A stretch of DNA of 64,000 bases from Schaalia sp. 19OD2882 (GTDB lineage: Bacteria; Actinomycetota; Actinomycetes; Actinomycetales; Actinomycetaceae), in assembly GCF_018986735.1 (NCBI RefSeq), contig NZ_CP065521.1, positions 806,001-870,000 on the forward strand, in the 5' to 3' direction. Of the stretch, positions 43,593 to 53,595 are shown in pieces; positions within the stretch are counted from its first letter, which is position 1; each line of letters begins with the position of its first letter. The notes under the pieces were generated by a model. It did not search any database and was not told the DNA's origin. It saw only the letters and a list, made by a program, of their open reading frames with translations. Made by a program: the position numbers and the translations under genes.

Positions 43593-45382
43593 TGAGACCA
43601 CTTGACAACCTGACCGGCAAGATCGCCGCATTCGTGGAAGCCGCAGGTGAGGCGGCATGGCCGCTGCCGTTGGAGCGGGGTGAAAGCGGCGGGCCGATGG
43701 ATCAGTCCGCGGTCACGAGCCCCGCACTTGACCCTGCCGCCTTCGACTTCAACGCCCTGCACGACGAGCGTGGAATCACCGCCTACCGTCTCGACTTGGC
43801 CGGCACACTCAAACGACATGCGGGCGCGTGGAACTCGGCCGGGGAGGCGATGGGAGAATGCCTGACCGAGGCGGACGGCCTTCCTGGAGCGGCACTACGG
43901 CGCGCCCGTCACCGCCACTGCCGATGACCAGGTCACCGCCTATCGGTGGTGGGCCTTGCCAGGAGGAGTGCGCCTGCACCTGGTCTCGAAAGGGGAAGAG
44001 GTGAGCGATCTTTGGGTGACCCGTCTCAACGCCGCCGCCGACTTTCCTTCTGCCAGTGATTTTTCCGCCGCCGGGCGCCCTGATGGCGCCGTCCCGTGGG
44101 CCACACAGGCCTTTGAGTCCGCCGAGATTCCTCCCGCTGCCGCGATCACCCCCGTGATGACACCGGCTCTGATTCATGGGGACGGCTTTTTCGCGCTGGT
44201 GGACGCCATGGGGGCAGAAGAATGGCCGGTGAGCCTTGGCGGACTGCTGCGATTTGCCAACGACATGGGCTGGCTGCGCCTGTCGGGGTCCTTTGAACAC
44301 TTCTTCCTTGCCGGGGGTGGCGCACTGGAGACAGTCAGCCATCCTGGTGGGCGACCACAACTGGGCGTGATCTTTGCGCCGCCGGCCGTGACCGTGAGCA
44401 GCGAGGGCCCGGGAAAGCGCAAACTCTCAATCGAATTGCCCGCATTCGCCTGCGAGGGCGAGGCGCGCCAGGGCATGGAGCATCACCTCGGTGAGGCCGT
44501 CAGCACGCAGATCGAGGGCGGGTGGCAGTACCAGTGGCAGGCCGGCAACCGGGTCATGACCCTGACGGAAATCGGGGGCCGAAGCGTGCTGAGCGTAGTG
44601 GATGAACAGGCCGCCACTGGCGGGGGCTTCGATGAGGACCAGGTGCTGCGACAAATCACCGCCCTGGTTGCGGACCTCACCGCAGTTGAAGAAGCGGCGG
44701 AAGCCCCTTCGTACTGGCGCTGGCCGAAAAGCACGGCTGGGTGAAGGTGGAGAGCGAAGAGGAGACCGTACAACGCTATGTTGCGCCTGTGGGGCCGTGG
44801 GCCGTGCCCGGCGTGGTCGTCCACTACTGCGAAGATTTGGTGCACCAGGTGTTTTGGCAGCCCGTGCCCTACTCTCGCACCGAGACCGGACGCGGACAAC
44901 TCTTGCGGCTGCGCGAAAAACTGCAGGCGGTGTTCACCGACAGGTACGGGAGATTGAACCGGAGGGGGCTGCTCCCCGAGACCCCCGAGGAAGAAGTCAG
45001 CGACGAAGACAAGTATGTTCCGGGCTATTGGTTCTACGCGGAGAACCACAAGTCCATCGTCACAGTGCTGGAGCAGGAAGCCGCCCTGCCGATCTTCGTC
45101 ACCTATCCGCTTTGGCAGGCGATCGAGTACTCGGGGTTCGACGATGAGGATGAGGATGACCATGTTGACGAGGATGACCATGTCGACGATGAGGATGACC
45201 ATGTTGACGTGGCCGAGGATGAGGGGGAAGAAGCGGGGGGACAGATGCCGGAATGGTTCGAGGAATTCTGGCACCGTCTTGAGCCGTTGCCGGGGCCACC
45301 TGTGCTGTCCTACGGAGAAAGGCACTTCATGGCCATAGCGTGTGTCTTACTACTGTCGGTGATCATCAAGGCGATCTGGTAG
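43593..45382 (+). pseudogene. Unknown protein with Asp/His repeats and C-terminal membrane helix, two frameshifts
   Basis: Three frames read as one protein of about 590 residues. MRPLDNLTGKIAAFVEAAGE runs to about 43875, where one extra base shifts the frame. Reading then continues AFLERHYGAPVTATADDQVT to about 44700, where one base is missing. FVLALAEKHGWVKVESEEET then runs on to 45382. The last part has an Asp/Glu/His repeat tract and one terminal transmembrane helix (FMAIACVLLLSVIIKAI). A GTGA junction at 44741-44744 could alternatively make the last part a coupled second gene. No family was recognised. Confidence 0.6.
45152..45208 (+). repeat. Tandem repeat coding for DDHVD units
   Basis: Three copies of GATGACCATGTYGAC (45155-45169, 45173-45187, 45194-45208) are separated by GAG or GATGAG. 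They encode an acidic His-containing tract (DDHVDEDDHVDDEDDHVD) just before the terminal membrane helix. It could expand or contract by slippage in whole-codon steps and might bind metal. Confidence 0.85.
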
Positions 45383-45612
45383 TCGACGCAGCCGGGCGAC
45401 GAAGGCGTTCGTGGCCCGGCGCCGGTTCCGGCACTTTGCCGGCGGCAAGAACAGGGCGCTGCAACTGCGAAGTCCAGGTTTCAAGTGGAGGAGCCGGCCT
45501 CAGTCACGGTGCAGACGGACTTTGCGCGCGGCGGGACCGGCATTGAATCGCCCCGTCCGCACCCGAAGCTCGCACGGGAACCACAGTCGTAGGGACGGGC
45601 ACTCCGCCCTCG

Positions 45613-46962
45613 TCAGACAAAGCGATCCGCCGTGCCGCTTCCACTGTCCTCTTCATCCTGCTCGTAGACGTCTGGAACACCGTCGTGATCAGCGTCCACC
45701 GCGTCGGCCTCGTTGATGCGCCGGTACACGCGGTTGCGCAGCACCAGGATCACCGAGGCCAAGCCAGCGGCCGACAGCGAGCCCAGCAGGACCGCGATCT
45801 TCACGACCTCGCCCCGGCCCCCCGAGTCGCCGAAGGCCAAGTCACCGATGAGCAGCGACACGGTGAAGCCGATGCCGCCCAGCACCGACACTCCCAGGAC
45901 GTCGATCCACGACAGGGCAGGATCCAAGGTTGCGCGGGTGAAACGGGCCATCAGCCAAGTGGTCGACAAGATGCCGACGCTTTTGCCCACCACCAGGCCG
46001 ACGACGATGCCCAGGGCAACCGTGTCCGTCAACGCCGCCCCCAGGGCCTCCGCGCCGCCGATGGTCACGCCTGCGGCGAAGAAGGCGAAGACGGGAACCG
46101 CGAAGCCCGCAGAGATCGGTCGCCAGAGGTGCTCGAACTCGTGGGCGATGTCGCGCACCCCGCTCACACCCTCGCGCAGGACGGGGACGGTGAAGCCCAG
46201 CAGGACACCGGCCACCGTGGCGTGGATGCCCGAGGCGTGCATGGACATCCATGTGGCGAAGGCCAGCGGGAACAACAGCCACCAATGGGTGATGCGGCGC
46301 CTGACCAGGACCGCGAACAGGGCCAGCGGGATCGCTGCTGCCGCCAGGAAGAGCGGCTGCAGGTCCGAGCTGTAGAACACGGCGATGACGATGATCGCAA
46401 GCAGGTCGTCGACCACCGCCAATGTGAGCAGGAAGGTCCGAAGGCCCGCAGGCAACTGGGTGCCGACCACCGCCAGGACCGCCAGTGCGAAGGCGATGTC
46501 GGTGGCGGTCGGGATGGCCCAGCCTGCAAGGGCGCCCTGGCCGTCGCCCAGGTTGAAGGCGGTGAAGAGCAGCGCCGGCACGATCATGCCGCCCACGGCT
46601 GCGGCAACGGGCAGAGCGGCCTTGGCGGGGGACTTCAGCGATCCGGCCACGAACTCGTGCTTGAGTTCCAGACCGGCCAGGAAGAAGAAGATTGCCAAAA
46701 GCCCGTCCGCTGCCCAGTGTCCCAGCGACAGGTTCAGGTGCAGCGCTGCCGGCCCCACGTGGAAGTCGCGAAGTGCCCCGTAGGTGGTGGGGGACAGGTT
46801 CGCCCAGAGCAGGGCGATGGCTGTGGCCGCCACCAGCAGCATCCCTCCGACGGTTTCCTTGCGCAGGACCTCGTTGATGTGGCTGATCTCCAGCCATGAG
46901 GGGCGCGGCAGGGCGCGGCGGACGGAACGGGATCCGGTGGTGTCCTGCGTGGGGTTGGGCAT
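45613..46962 (-). CDS. nhaA: Na+/H+ antiporter NhaA
   Basis: A 449-residue NhaA. It shows the conserved [15 protein letters not shown], the unwound-helix stretch [18 protein letters not shown] with the two essential neighbouring aspartates in [15 protein letters not shown], and [12 protein letters not shown]. It exports sodium in exchange for protons. After the last helix, the cytoplasmic tail contains [12 protein letters not shown] (residues 423-434), an EF-hand/thrombospondin-type calcium loop not part of the standard NhaA. The ATG at 46962 has CGAGGAC upstream and gives a normal N-terminus. Confidence 0.94.
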   Translation of the reverse strand: MPNPTQDTTGSRSVRRALPRPSWLEISHINEVLRKETVGGMLLVAATAIALLWANLSPTTYGALRDFHVGPAALHLNLSLGHWAADGLLAIFFFLAGLELKHEFVAGSLKSPAKAALPVAAAVGGMIVPALLFTAFNLGDGQGALAGWAIPTATDIAFALAVLAVVGTQLPAGLRTFLLTLAVVDDLLAIIVIAVFYSSDLQPLFLAAAAIPLALFAVLVRRRITHWWLLFPLAFATWMSMHASGIHATVAGVLLGFTVPVLREGVSGVRDIAHEFEHLWRPISAGFAVPVFAFFAAGVTIGGAEALGAALTDTVALGIVVGLVVGKSVGILSTTWLMARFTRATLDPALSWIDVLGVSVLGGIGFTVSLLIGDLAFGDSGGRGEVVKIAVLLGSLSAAGLASVILVLRNRVYRRINEADAVDADHDGVPDVYEQDEEDSGSGTADRFV

Positions 46963-47319
46963 CGTGTCCTCGGGCGTCGAGCAATCGCTCCGTCGGGCGG
47001 GCAGTCCGTTGCGCGTCGGGCGTCGCGGACCCACGAGGCCTGTCCTCGCGGCGAATGCGGGCGTTCGTGCAGCTTAGTCAATGTGGGACGAGGTCGGGGG
47101 GAGGGCCCGCACCTGCGACTCGCCGTGCGGCTTCGACAGGGCAGCGGAGGTGAGGACCACAAGTGAGTCGGAGGAGTTGGAGCCCGGTCGGCGCAACGAT
47201 TCGGGGCCGTGGGGCGACTTGGCCACTCGCTGTACTCGGTAGCATCCCGCGAGAGGAGAACACGACGCCACTTTCCGATGAGACGGGGGTGGCCAGTTTG
47301 GATGAGGAGAGGATTGTCC
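46963..47319. other. Divergent intergenic region, nhaA / nuclease
   Basis: 357 bases without a gene. TAGCAT at 47240-47245 is a candidate -10 for the nuclease gene, and GAGGAGAGG at about 47304 its ribosome-binding site. A TTGACT on the minus strand (47074-47079) might be a -35 for nhaA, but no matching -10 was found. Confidence 0.35.
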
Positions 47320-48477
47320 ATGCACGGCATTGCGGGATCGGGCCTCAAGGTGATTGCCGGGTTCGCGGCTGCCACCGTGGCTGTTGAAGCTGCGGTGGCC
47401 TTCGTCAGTGCTGTGGGACCTCAAGGTGGGCAATCGGAAACAGTCACCAGGGTCATCGACGGAGACACCATCGAGGTCCAGCTGGCAGGCAGGAGCGCCA
47501 TCGTGCGTTTGCTGAACATTGACACCCCGGAAACCAAGCATCCCGAGAAGGCTGTCCAGTGCTTGGGACCGGAGGCCACTGCATTCCTCACGGATCTGCT
47601 GCCAGCAGGGCAGGCCGTCACTCTCGACTTCGACATCGAGCGAAGTGACGAGTACGGTCGACTGCTGGCTGGCGTTCGCAAGAACGGCACGCTCGTCAAC
47701 GCGGCGATCGCCGAGGCCGGCTTGGGCGTGGCAGTCCTCGTCAAGCCGAACACCGAACACTACGCAGAAGTGAAGGCCGCACAGGAACGCGCTCAGAAGG
47801 CAGCGGTGGGCCTGTACGACGCCGACACCTCCTGCACATTGCCTGCCCGGGTCACCTCATTGGTGCACTCATATGCCGCAGCCACGTCGACCCCTCCCGA
47901 AGATCTGCAAATTGGTTCCTTCGACGCGATCTCGACCGACGCCGCTCGTCTGCGCGACCTCATGGATGCTCTGCCCCACACTGATGAGACCGCGTGGATG
48001 AGGGCCGCCTGGGACGTCAAGAGGCTCTCGGCGCAAGTGCGCGACATCGAGGACGCCGCCTCGACGCTGAAGGCGGAGGTCAAGAGACGCCAGGACGAAG
48101 CTGCGGCGAAGGTTGCCGCCGAAGCGAAGAAGAAGGCTGATGAAGCTGCTGCAAAGAAGGCCGCGCAGGAACGTGCGGCTCGTGAAGCAGCCGAGCAGGC
48201 CGCACGGGAAGCCGCCGAGCGCGAAGCCGAAGAACAGGCGGCGCAGCAGGCCGCAGCGGATCCGGATCCGGTTCACGTTCCCGACCCGGAGCCCGGCCGT
48301 ACACCTGACCCCGATCCGCTTCCCGAACCCCGGGCAGGGTCCGGCGACGGTGAAGACGAGGGACATGATGCTTCCCCCTACCCCGGGTACACGGGACCTC
48401 GGTGCTACGCGCCTGGCGGCCGTGCTGAAGGCCGAGAGAGTCAGCCGCGCAGTACCCGACAAACCATCGCCTCGTAG
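47320..48477 (+). CDS. Secreted or anchored thermonuclease-like protein (SNase domain)
   Basis: A 385-residue protein. The N-terminal hydrophobic segment VIAGFAAATVAVEAAVAFVS is an export signal or anchor. The SNase domain (about residues 38-170) has TRVIDGDTIEVQLAG, RLLNIDTPETKHPEK and SDEYGRLLAGV, which carry the calcium-site Asp and the catalytic Arg and Glu positions of staphylococcal nuclease. A long Ala/Lys/Glu coiled coil follows (about 260-330), then a Pro/Asp-rich tail with YPGYTGPRCYAPGG. That motif usually continues to a final Cys; here the frame runs on into the 3' end of the convergent glucosidase gene. It would degrade extracellular nucleic acid. Confidence 0.83.
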   Translation: MHGIAGSGLKVIAGFAAATVAVEAAVAFVSAVGPQGGQSETVTRVIDGDTIEVQLAGRSAIVRLLNIDTPETKHPEKAVQCLGPEATAFLTDLLPAGQAVTLDFDIERSDEYGRLLAGVRKNGTLVNAAIAEAGLGVAVLVKPNTEHYAEVKAAQERAQKAAVGLYDADTSCTLPARVTSLVHSYAAATSTPPEDLQIGSFDAISTDAARLRDLMDALPHTDETAWMRAAWDVKRLSAQVRDIEDAASTLKAEVKRRQDEAAAKVAAEAKKKADEAAAKKAAQERAAREAAEQAAREAAEREAEEQAAQQAAADPDPVHVPDPEPGRTPDPDPLPEPRAGSGDGEDEGHDASPYPGYTGPRCYAPGGRAEGRESQPRSTRQTIAS

Positions 48478-50357
48478 GGGGCCATCGGGCGACGGCGGTC
48501 CGGCGCCGTGCCGAGCAGCACCTCCAAGGGCCTGTCCGCGTGGCGGCGGGGCAGAGGGCGCCCGGAGAGGTTGACCTCGATGAAGAGGCGTTCGCCCTCG
48601 TGTTCGCGGAAGTACGCGAAGTAGTCGCGCACGCCCTCGTCGACGAAAACGATCCTCCCCAGTGACAGTGCAGGGTGGGCGCGGCGCAGGGCGATGAGAG
48701 CCCGGTGGAAGGCGAGCACCGAGTCCGGGTCCGTCTGTTGCTCGGCGACCGTGAACCCTTGCGAATCCTCGTACCCGGCGATCCAGGGAGTTCCGGTGGT
48801 GAAGCCGAGGCCGGGCTGCGGACTCCACCGCATGGGGGTGCGCGCATGGTCGCGGGACCCGGTCACGATCTTGCCCCAGGCGGTGGGGCCTTCTTCGGCC
48901 AGGAGGTTCAATGACTCGACGTCACGCAGGGCCTCGGCGCCGGGGAAGTCCTGGTTGACGGAGGCGATCTCCTGACCCTGGAAGATGAAGGGCGTGCCAC
49001 GCATGGTCAGCAGCAGGGTGGCAAGCGCCTTGCCGAGGGGTGCGCGCACAGCCGGATCTGGATTCACCTTCGAGATCATCCGTGGATTGTCGTGGTTCTC
49101 GAAGAACAGGGTCTGCCAGTCGTCGCTGCCCAAACGCCTCTGGTAGTCGATCCAGTAGTGCTTGAGGAAGTTCAGGTCGTAGGCGTAGTCGTCCCAGCGG
49201 ACATGTCCCGGAGTCTCCAAGTGGTCGAAGCTGAAGACCAGGTCCAGTTCGCCGCGTGTGGCGTTGGTCAGGAGCCGGGCAACCTCAATCCCGACCCCCG
49301 GCCCTTCGCCGACCATGACGGGTCGGGCGTCCTGGCCCGGCGCCTCGTGCCCTGCGTCCTGGCCGGGACGGGTGAAGCCCTCGCGACGCAGCTGCGCCAA
49401 GTGGTCGTGCAGGTGAGGACCGTGGAAGTAGTGCTCGACCCCGGTGAAGCCCATGAGCCGGCCGATCGCCGCGTTCCCGTCGGGCAGGCCCGGGCGCTTG
49501 GACACGTAGTTGATGACGTCCAGGCGGAAGCCGTCGATGCCCCGGTCCACCCAGAAGCGGACGATGTCGGCGACCTCGCGCCGCACCGCGGGATTGTCCC
49601 AGTTCAAGTCGAGCTGTTCGGGAGCGAACAGGTGCAACGCCCACATGTCACCGATGCGCCTCCACGCCGACCCGGAAAAGAACGACGTCCAGTTGTTGGG
49701 TGGGGCGCCTGAAGCATCGGCCCGGCGAAGGAAGTAGAAGTCGCCGTACGGGCCCTGCGGGTCCGCCAGTGCCTGACGGAACCACGGGTGCTGGTCGGAG
49801 GTGTGGTTCACCACCAGGTCCAGGATCAGTCGCATGCCGCGCCGGTGACACTCATCCAGCAGCTCCTGCAGATCCTCCACCGTGCCCATCTCGGTCATGA
49901 CGTCCCGGTAGTCGCAGATGTCGTAGCCCATGTCCACATTGGGTGAGGCGAAGATCGGCGAGAGCCACAGGCAGTCGACGCCCAGGTCCTCCAGGTGGTC
50001 CAGGTGCCCGATGACGCCGCGCAGGTCGCCGATGCCGTCCCCGTCGCTGTCGGCGAAGGAACGCGGATAGATCTGGTAGAAGACCGCCTTCTTCCACCAT
50101 GTGGGTGCCACGGGAGCGTCGGCCAGTGGGGGAGAGGGCGGGCAGTCGCCGAGCAGCGCCAGCAAGGTCTCGACGAAGTCCGGACCGAGGAAACGCGCGA
50201 CCAAGGGCCGCACGCAGGACAGGCGCAGGCGTCGGACCAGCGGGTTCGTCACCCACGCCGGGCTGCGCCCCATCTGCATGAGGATCTTGTCGATGACGTC
50301 GCGACCCAAAGGATGGGCGTAGACGTCGCCCAGTGTCGAATTGTGGTCCAGTGCCAT
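48441..50357 (-). CDS. GH13 alpha-glucosidase with N-terminal extension
   Basis: A 638-residue GH13 enzyme. Residues 1-86 form an extra helical domain (STLGDVYAHPLGRDVIDKIL). The barrel then begins VFYQIYPRSFADSDGDGIGD, with nucleophile Asp in GFRLDVINYV, acid/base Glu in VMVGEGPGV and FENHDNPR. It is cytoplasmic and probably cleaves alpha-1,6 or alpha-1,4 glucosides brought in by the neighbouring MFS transporter. The ATG at 50357 (MALDHNST) is preferred over one five codons upstream because AAGGGTG lies before it. It begins 4 bases after the transporter stop, so the two genes form an operon. Confidence 0.87.
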   Translation of the reverse strand: MALDHNSTLGDVYAHPLGRDVIDKILMQMGRSPAWVTNPLVRRLRLSCVRPLVARFLGPDFVETLLALLGDCPPSPPLADAPVAPTWWKKAVFYQIYPRSFADSDGDGIGDLRGVIGHLDHLEDLGVDCLWLSPIFASPNVDMGYDICDYRDVMTEMGTVEDLQELLDECHRRGMRLILDLVVNHTSDQHPWFRQALADPQGPYGDFYFLRRADASGAPPNNWTSFFSGSAWRRIGDMWALHLFAPEQLDLNWDNPAVRREVADIVRFWVDRGIDGFRLDVINYVSKRPGLPDGNAAIGRLMGFTGVEHYFHGPHLHDHLAQLRREGFTRPGQDAGHEAPGQDARPVMVGEGPGVGIEVARLLTNATRGELDLVFSFDHLETPGHVRWDDYAYDLNFLKHYWIDYQRRLGSDDWQTLFFENHDNPRMISKVNPDPAVRAPLGKALATLLLTMRGTPFIFQGQEIASVNQDFPGAEALRDVESLNLLAEEGPTAWGKIVTGSRDHARTPMRWSPQPGLGFTTGTPWIAGYEDSQGFTVAEQQTDPDSVLAFHRALIALRRAHPALSLGRIVFVDEGVRDYFAYFREHEGERLFIEVNLSGRPLPRRHADRPLEVLLGTAPDRRRPMAPYEAMVCRVLRG

Positions 50358-50361
50358 CGCT

Positions 50362-51756
50362 TCACCCTTCATGGCTCGTCACGCCGGCGTCAGAGGCGGC
50401 CTCGTGCTTCCCTTGGCGCAGGTCCTGCATGATTGCGGCGAAACGCGCCTCGTCCAACCGGTAGCCGCGTCGCAGAACCGCCCACGCCAAGGCCGTCAGG
50501 AAGATCGGGACCACCAGCATGACCAGTTTGAATGCGTGGACCCCGGCGGGAGTCACGTCCGGGACCGAATGTGCGGCACTGATGCCCGAGACGAGCAGCG
50601 CCACTCCGATGAACCCCGAGGAGATCCCCGTCGACGCCTTGTAGATGAAGGGCTGGACGGCAAGGGTGATCGACTCGTTGCGTCGCCCGAACCTCCACTG
50701 CCCGTACTCCACGCAGTCCGTGACGAACATGAGCATGAGCAACTGGATGATTCCCTGCCCGGCGAAGAGCAGCACCCCGGCCACCGCGACCAGCGCCAGA
50801 GAAGAGCCGGCGAACCAGAAGACCCCAAGACCCACTGCACTGGAGACCATGCCCAGGTTCAACAGCTCAGAGCGTCGAAGGCGCGCCCGAAGGGCAGGAA
50901 ACAGGGCAAGAGCCCCCAACTGGGCCACTGCAAGGATCACCGCGAAGACCGAGTAGGCGTCCTCGTCCCTGTACACGTACTTGAACCAGTAGATGCCCAA
51001 GCTGGTCACCGTCATGTAGCCACTCATGTACGCCAACATCGACGCGGTCACCCACATGAGCTGGTCATTGCGCACGAGCACGCCCAGCACCTCACGCAGT
51101 GACGTGCGTCGACGCTCGGGCTCCACGCGCTCGCGGGTGAAGGCCAGCGTCAGCATCTGGAACCCCAGATTCGCGGCGACCAGGATCCCGGCGTAGGCCA
51201 ACCAGCCTCCGGTCGCACTGCCCACCAGTTGGCCCAGAGCCTTCGTTGCCGGCACCACCGACACGACCACCACGAAAAGGCCCGCATTCGCGCAGATCCG
51301 CGCCACCGACCCGATGCGCTCACGCTCCCTCTGATCCTGCGACAGGGCAGGCAGCATGGACCAGAACGAGATGTCGTTGATCGTGTAGGCGATGGACCAG
51401 ACCAGGTAGACCACGGTGAACCACGCGATGAAGGCCCACCCACGAAGGTCTGGGGCCATGAAGAAGGCGAAGGTCGCCGCACACCACAGGACGGCGCCCA
51501 GCGCCAACCACGGCTTGAACTTTCCCCACCGGGTGCGCGTGTTGTCGATGATCATCCCCATGATCGGGTCGTTTGCCGCGTCGAAGATCCTCATGACCAC
51601 CAGCACCACGGTGACCGCCCCAGTGGCGGCCGTGCCGATGTGGGCCACCTCCGTCAGGTAGAAGATCAGGTAACCGCCGACAAGCGCAGCCGTCATGTCA
51701 CGGCCCACTGTGCCCAGGCCGAAGCTCAGGCGGTTCCTCCAGGGATTGGGGTCCAT
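50362..51756 (-). CDS. GPH-type MFS sugar transporter (MelB-like)
   Basis: A 464-residue 12-helix transporter of the glycoside-pentoside-hexuronide:cation symporter group. MDPNPWRNRLSFGLGTVGRD opens it, and FDAANDPIMGMIIDNTRTRW carries the MelB-type cation-site aspartates and the family G-x3-D-x2-R/K-x-G-like loop. It probably brings an alpha-glucoside in with sodium or protons for the downstream glucosidase. The start is placed at 51756 because a TAGGGT -10 box ends 7 bases before it; the longer frame upstream lacks a ribosome-binding site. Confidence 0.88.
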   Translation of the reverse strand: MDPNPWRNRLSFGLGTVGRDMTAALVGGYLIFYLTEVAHIGTAATGAVTVVLVVMRIFDAANDPIMGMIIDNTRTRWGKFKPWLALGAVLWCAATFAFFMAPDLRGWAFIAWFTVVYLVWSIAYTINDISFWSMLPALSQDQRERERIGSVARICANAGLFVVVVSVVPATKALGQLVGSATGGWLAYAGILVAANLGFQMLTLAFTRERVEPERRRTSLREVLGVLVRNDQLMWVTASMLAYMSGYMTVTSLGIYWFKYVYRDEDAYSVFAVILAVAQLGALALFPALRARLRRSELLNLGMVSSAVGLGVFWFAGSSLALVAVAGVLLFAGQGIIQLLMLMFVTDCVEYGQWRFGRRNESITLAVQPFIYKASTGISSGFIGVALLVSGISAAHSVPDVTPAGVHAFKLVMLVVPIFLTALAWAVLRRGYRLDEARFAAIMQDLRQGKHEAASDAGVTSHEG

Positions 51757-51763
51757 GGCCAAC

Positions 51764-51769
51764 ACCCTA
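51764..51769 (-). promoter_or_regulatory. -10 box of the MFS gene, probably leaderless
   Basis: TAGGGT on the minus strand is separated by 7 bases from the ATG at 51756. It is the same hexamer and spacing as ispH. Confidence 0.5.
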
Positions 51770-51867
51770 TTGAGATCAAGGCCCGCCGTGGCCCGCTTGA
51801 CCACGAGGGCGGACACACGTCGGCCCCGTCGCGAAGTGGGCGGGGGACAGTGGACAATGGTTCGACC

Positions 51868-52614
51868 ATGAACACGGCCTCCGCACGAAATGAAGTCCCG
51901 TCTGCCTCAGGAACACCCGAGACCGGGTGGGCCTCCAAGCGCGTCGACGCCTTGACGCTGGGCACGGCCCTGGTCGGTGTGGCGCTGACTGTCGCCCTCG
52001 GAATGTGGGCGCGCACCTGGAGCGGTGACCTGACGGTGACTGCATGGTTCAACTCCGCCCACACGACGTGGGTGGGACCGCTGGCCGATGCCGTCTACCG
52101 CAGCCTCAAACTCTTCGGCGCGATCGCCTTGGCGGTGGCGATGTCCGGGATCATTGCCGTGAAGAACAAGGACATGTGGGTGGGCGTCCACTACGGGGCG
52201 GCGGTCCTGATCACATGGGCGCCGGTGAACCTGCTGAAACTGGTCTTCAAGCGCCCTCGCCCCCTCGTCCACCTGCTGCCCGACCCCAGCGGCATCACAC
52301 CCACCGACTGGTCCTTCCCCAGCGGTCACACGACATTCGTGGCCACGCTGGTGGCAGTCGGGGTCCTCATGTCCAGGTCCTCGCGTCTGCGCCGCCTCGT
52401 GGCGGGCCTGGGCGTGGTCTGCATCGCAGCGATCGCCGGGATGGTCATGGTGGTCGGAGTGCACTTCCCCAGTGATGTCCTCGGCGCCCTCGTCTGGGCG
52501 GCAGGAGTCGCGCCGCTGACAGTGGCACTGGGCAGCCACCTGCGCCGCTGGAGGCTCAGGCGACGATGTTCTCCAGAGGCTCTCCTGCAGCCACATGCTT
52601 CAACTGGCGCCTGA
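51868..52614 (+). CDS. PAP2 family membrane phosphatase
   Basis: A 248-residue membrane protein with the three acid-phosphatase motifs: KLVFKRPRP, SFPSGHTTF (catalytic His) and GVHFPSDV (nucleophile His). About five helices surround them. The family dephosphorylates lipid phosphates such as undecaprenyl pyrophosphate or phosphatidate. The ATG at 51868 is the first start before the hydrophobic part. Its last 59 bases overlap the convergent dehydrogenase gene. Confidence 0.88.
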   Translation: MNTASARNEVPSASGTPETGWASKRVDALTLGTALVGVALTVALGMWARTWSGDLTVTAWFNSAHTTWVGPLADAVYRSLKLFGAIALAVAMSGIIAVKNKDMWVGVHYGAAVLITWAPVNLLKLVFKRPRPLVHLLPDPSGITPTDWSFPSGHTTFVATLVAVGVLMSRSSRLRRLVAGLGVVCIAAIAGMVMVVGVHFPSDVLGALVWAAGVAPLTVALGSHLRRWRLRRRCSPEALLQPHASTGA

Positions 52615-53497
52615 TGAGGTTGGCGGCCCTGGTGAAGAAGGCCGCTGAGCGTCCTCCGACATGGGGGCTGACCAGCACGCCGGGGGTGGTCCACAGCGGG
52701 TGGCGGTCGGGCAGGGGTTCCGGGTCTGTGACGTCCAGCCCCGCGCGGATCCTGCCGCTGGCGCAGGCCTCCACCAACGCGCCGGTGTCCACAACGGCGC
52801 CACGCCCCACATTGACCACCAGAGCCCCGTCGGGCAGGGCCGCGAGCACCTCGGCATCGATCAAGCCCGCTGTGGCGGGTGTGGCCGGCAGGACGCAGAT
52901 GAGGACGTCGCACTGCGGCAGGATCGACGGCAGGTCCTCGATCCCGTGGACGGTTTCGACGACCTCGTCACCCTGACGCCGGCGGGAGGCCACGGCCGTG
53001 ATGGAAGCCGGTTCGAAGGGCGCCACACGCCGGGCGATCGCCTTGCCGATGCTGCCGTATCCCAGGATGACGACACGCCGGTCGGCCAACCCCGGTTCGA
53101 AACCCATGGGGCGCCACGTCTGCATGTGGTGGTTGCCCGCCCAGTGCAGTGCGCCGCGTTGGCTGGCCAGGGTGAGCGTCAAAGCCTGTTCGGCAGTCGC
53201 CGTCTCGTGGATGGTGCGCCCGTTGGACAAGGCGACGCCCTGGGGCAGGTGGGGCAGGGCGTCGTCGTAACCTGCGGTGAGCAGCTGGACGGTGCGTACC
53301 TTCGGGGTGCTGGCCAGCTGGTGCCATGGGTGTCCGCCGACCTGGTAGGGCATGCACACGTAGGTGGCGTCGGCGACGGCTTCGGACGGGGCGTCGAGGT
53401 TCCAGGCGATGACGTCCACGCCCTCGACGAGGCCGACACGTGGCACCCATTCCTGCGGGATCGTGGCGACGGCTCGGGTGTCCTTGGCGGTGGACAT
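52556..53497 (-). CDS. D-2-hydroxyacid dehydrogenase family protein
   Basis: A 313-residue NAD(P)-dependent dehydrogenase. The Rossmann motif reads VVILGYGSIGKAIARRV, then VNVGRGAVVDTGALVEA gives the substrate Arg, GLDVTDPEPLP the Glu, and SPHVGGRS the catalytic His. The substrate could be glyoxylate, hydroxypyruvate or another 2-ketoacid. It overlaps the PAP2 gene tail to tail. GGAGG just upstream of the ATG (rc of 53505-53512) fits the start. Confidence 0.9.
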   Translation of the reverse strand: MSTAKDTRAVATIPQEWVPRVGLVEGVDVIAWNLDAPSEAVADATYVCMPYQVGGHPWHQLASTPKVRTVQLLTAGYDDALPHLPQGVALSNGRTIHETATAEQALTLTLASQRGALHWAGNHHMQTWRPMGFEPGLADRRVVILGYGSIGKAIARRVAPFEPASITAVASRRRQGDEVVETVHGIEDLPSILPQCDVLICVLPATPATAGLIDAEVLAALPDGALVVNVGRGAVVDTGALVEACASGRIRAGLDVTDPEPLPDRHPLWTTPGVLVSPHVGGRSAAFFTRAANLIRRQLKHVAAGEPLENIVA

Positions 53498-53595
53498 GGT
53501 GGCCTCCTCCTGGGCGGCGGTTCGATGTCCCCAATGCTATCGACGGGCGGGCTCGCGCGGGCCCGGCGTGAAGGGATTGTCCGCAGAGCGGCGGA

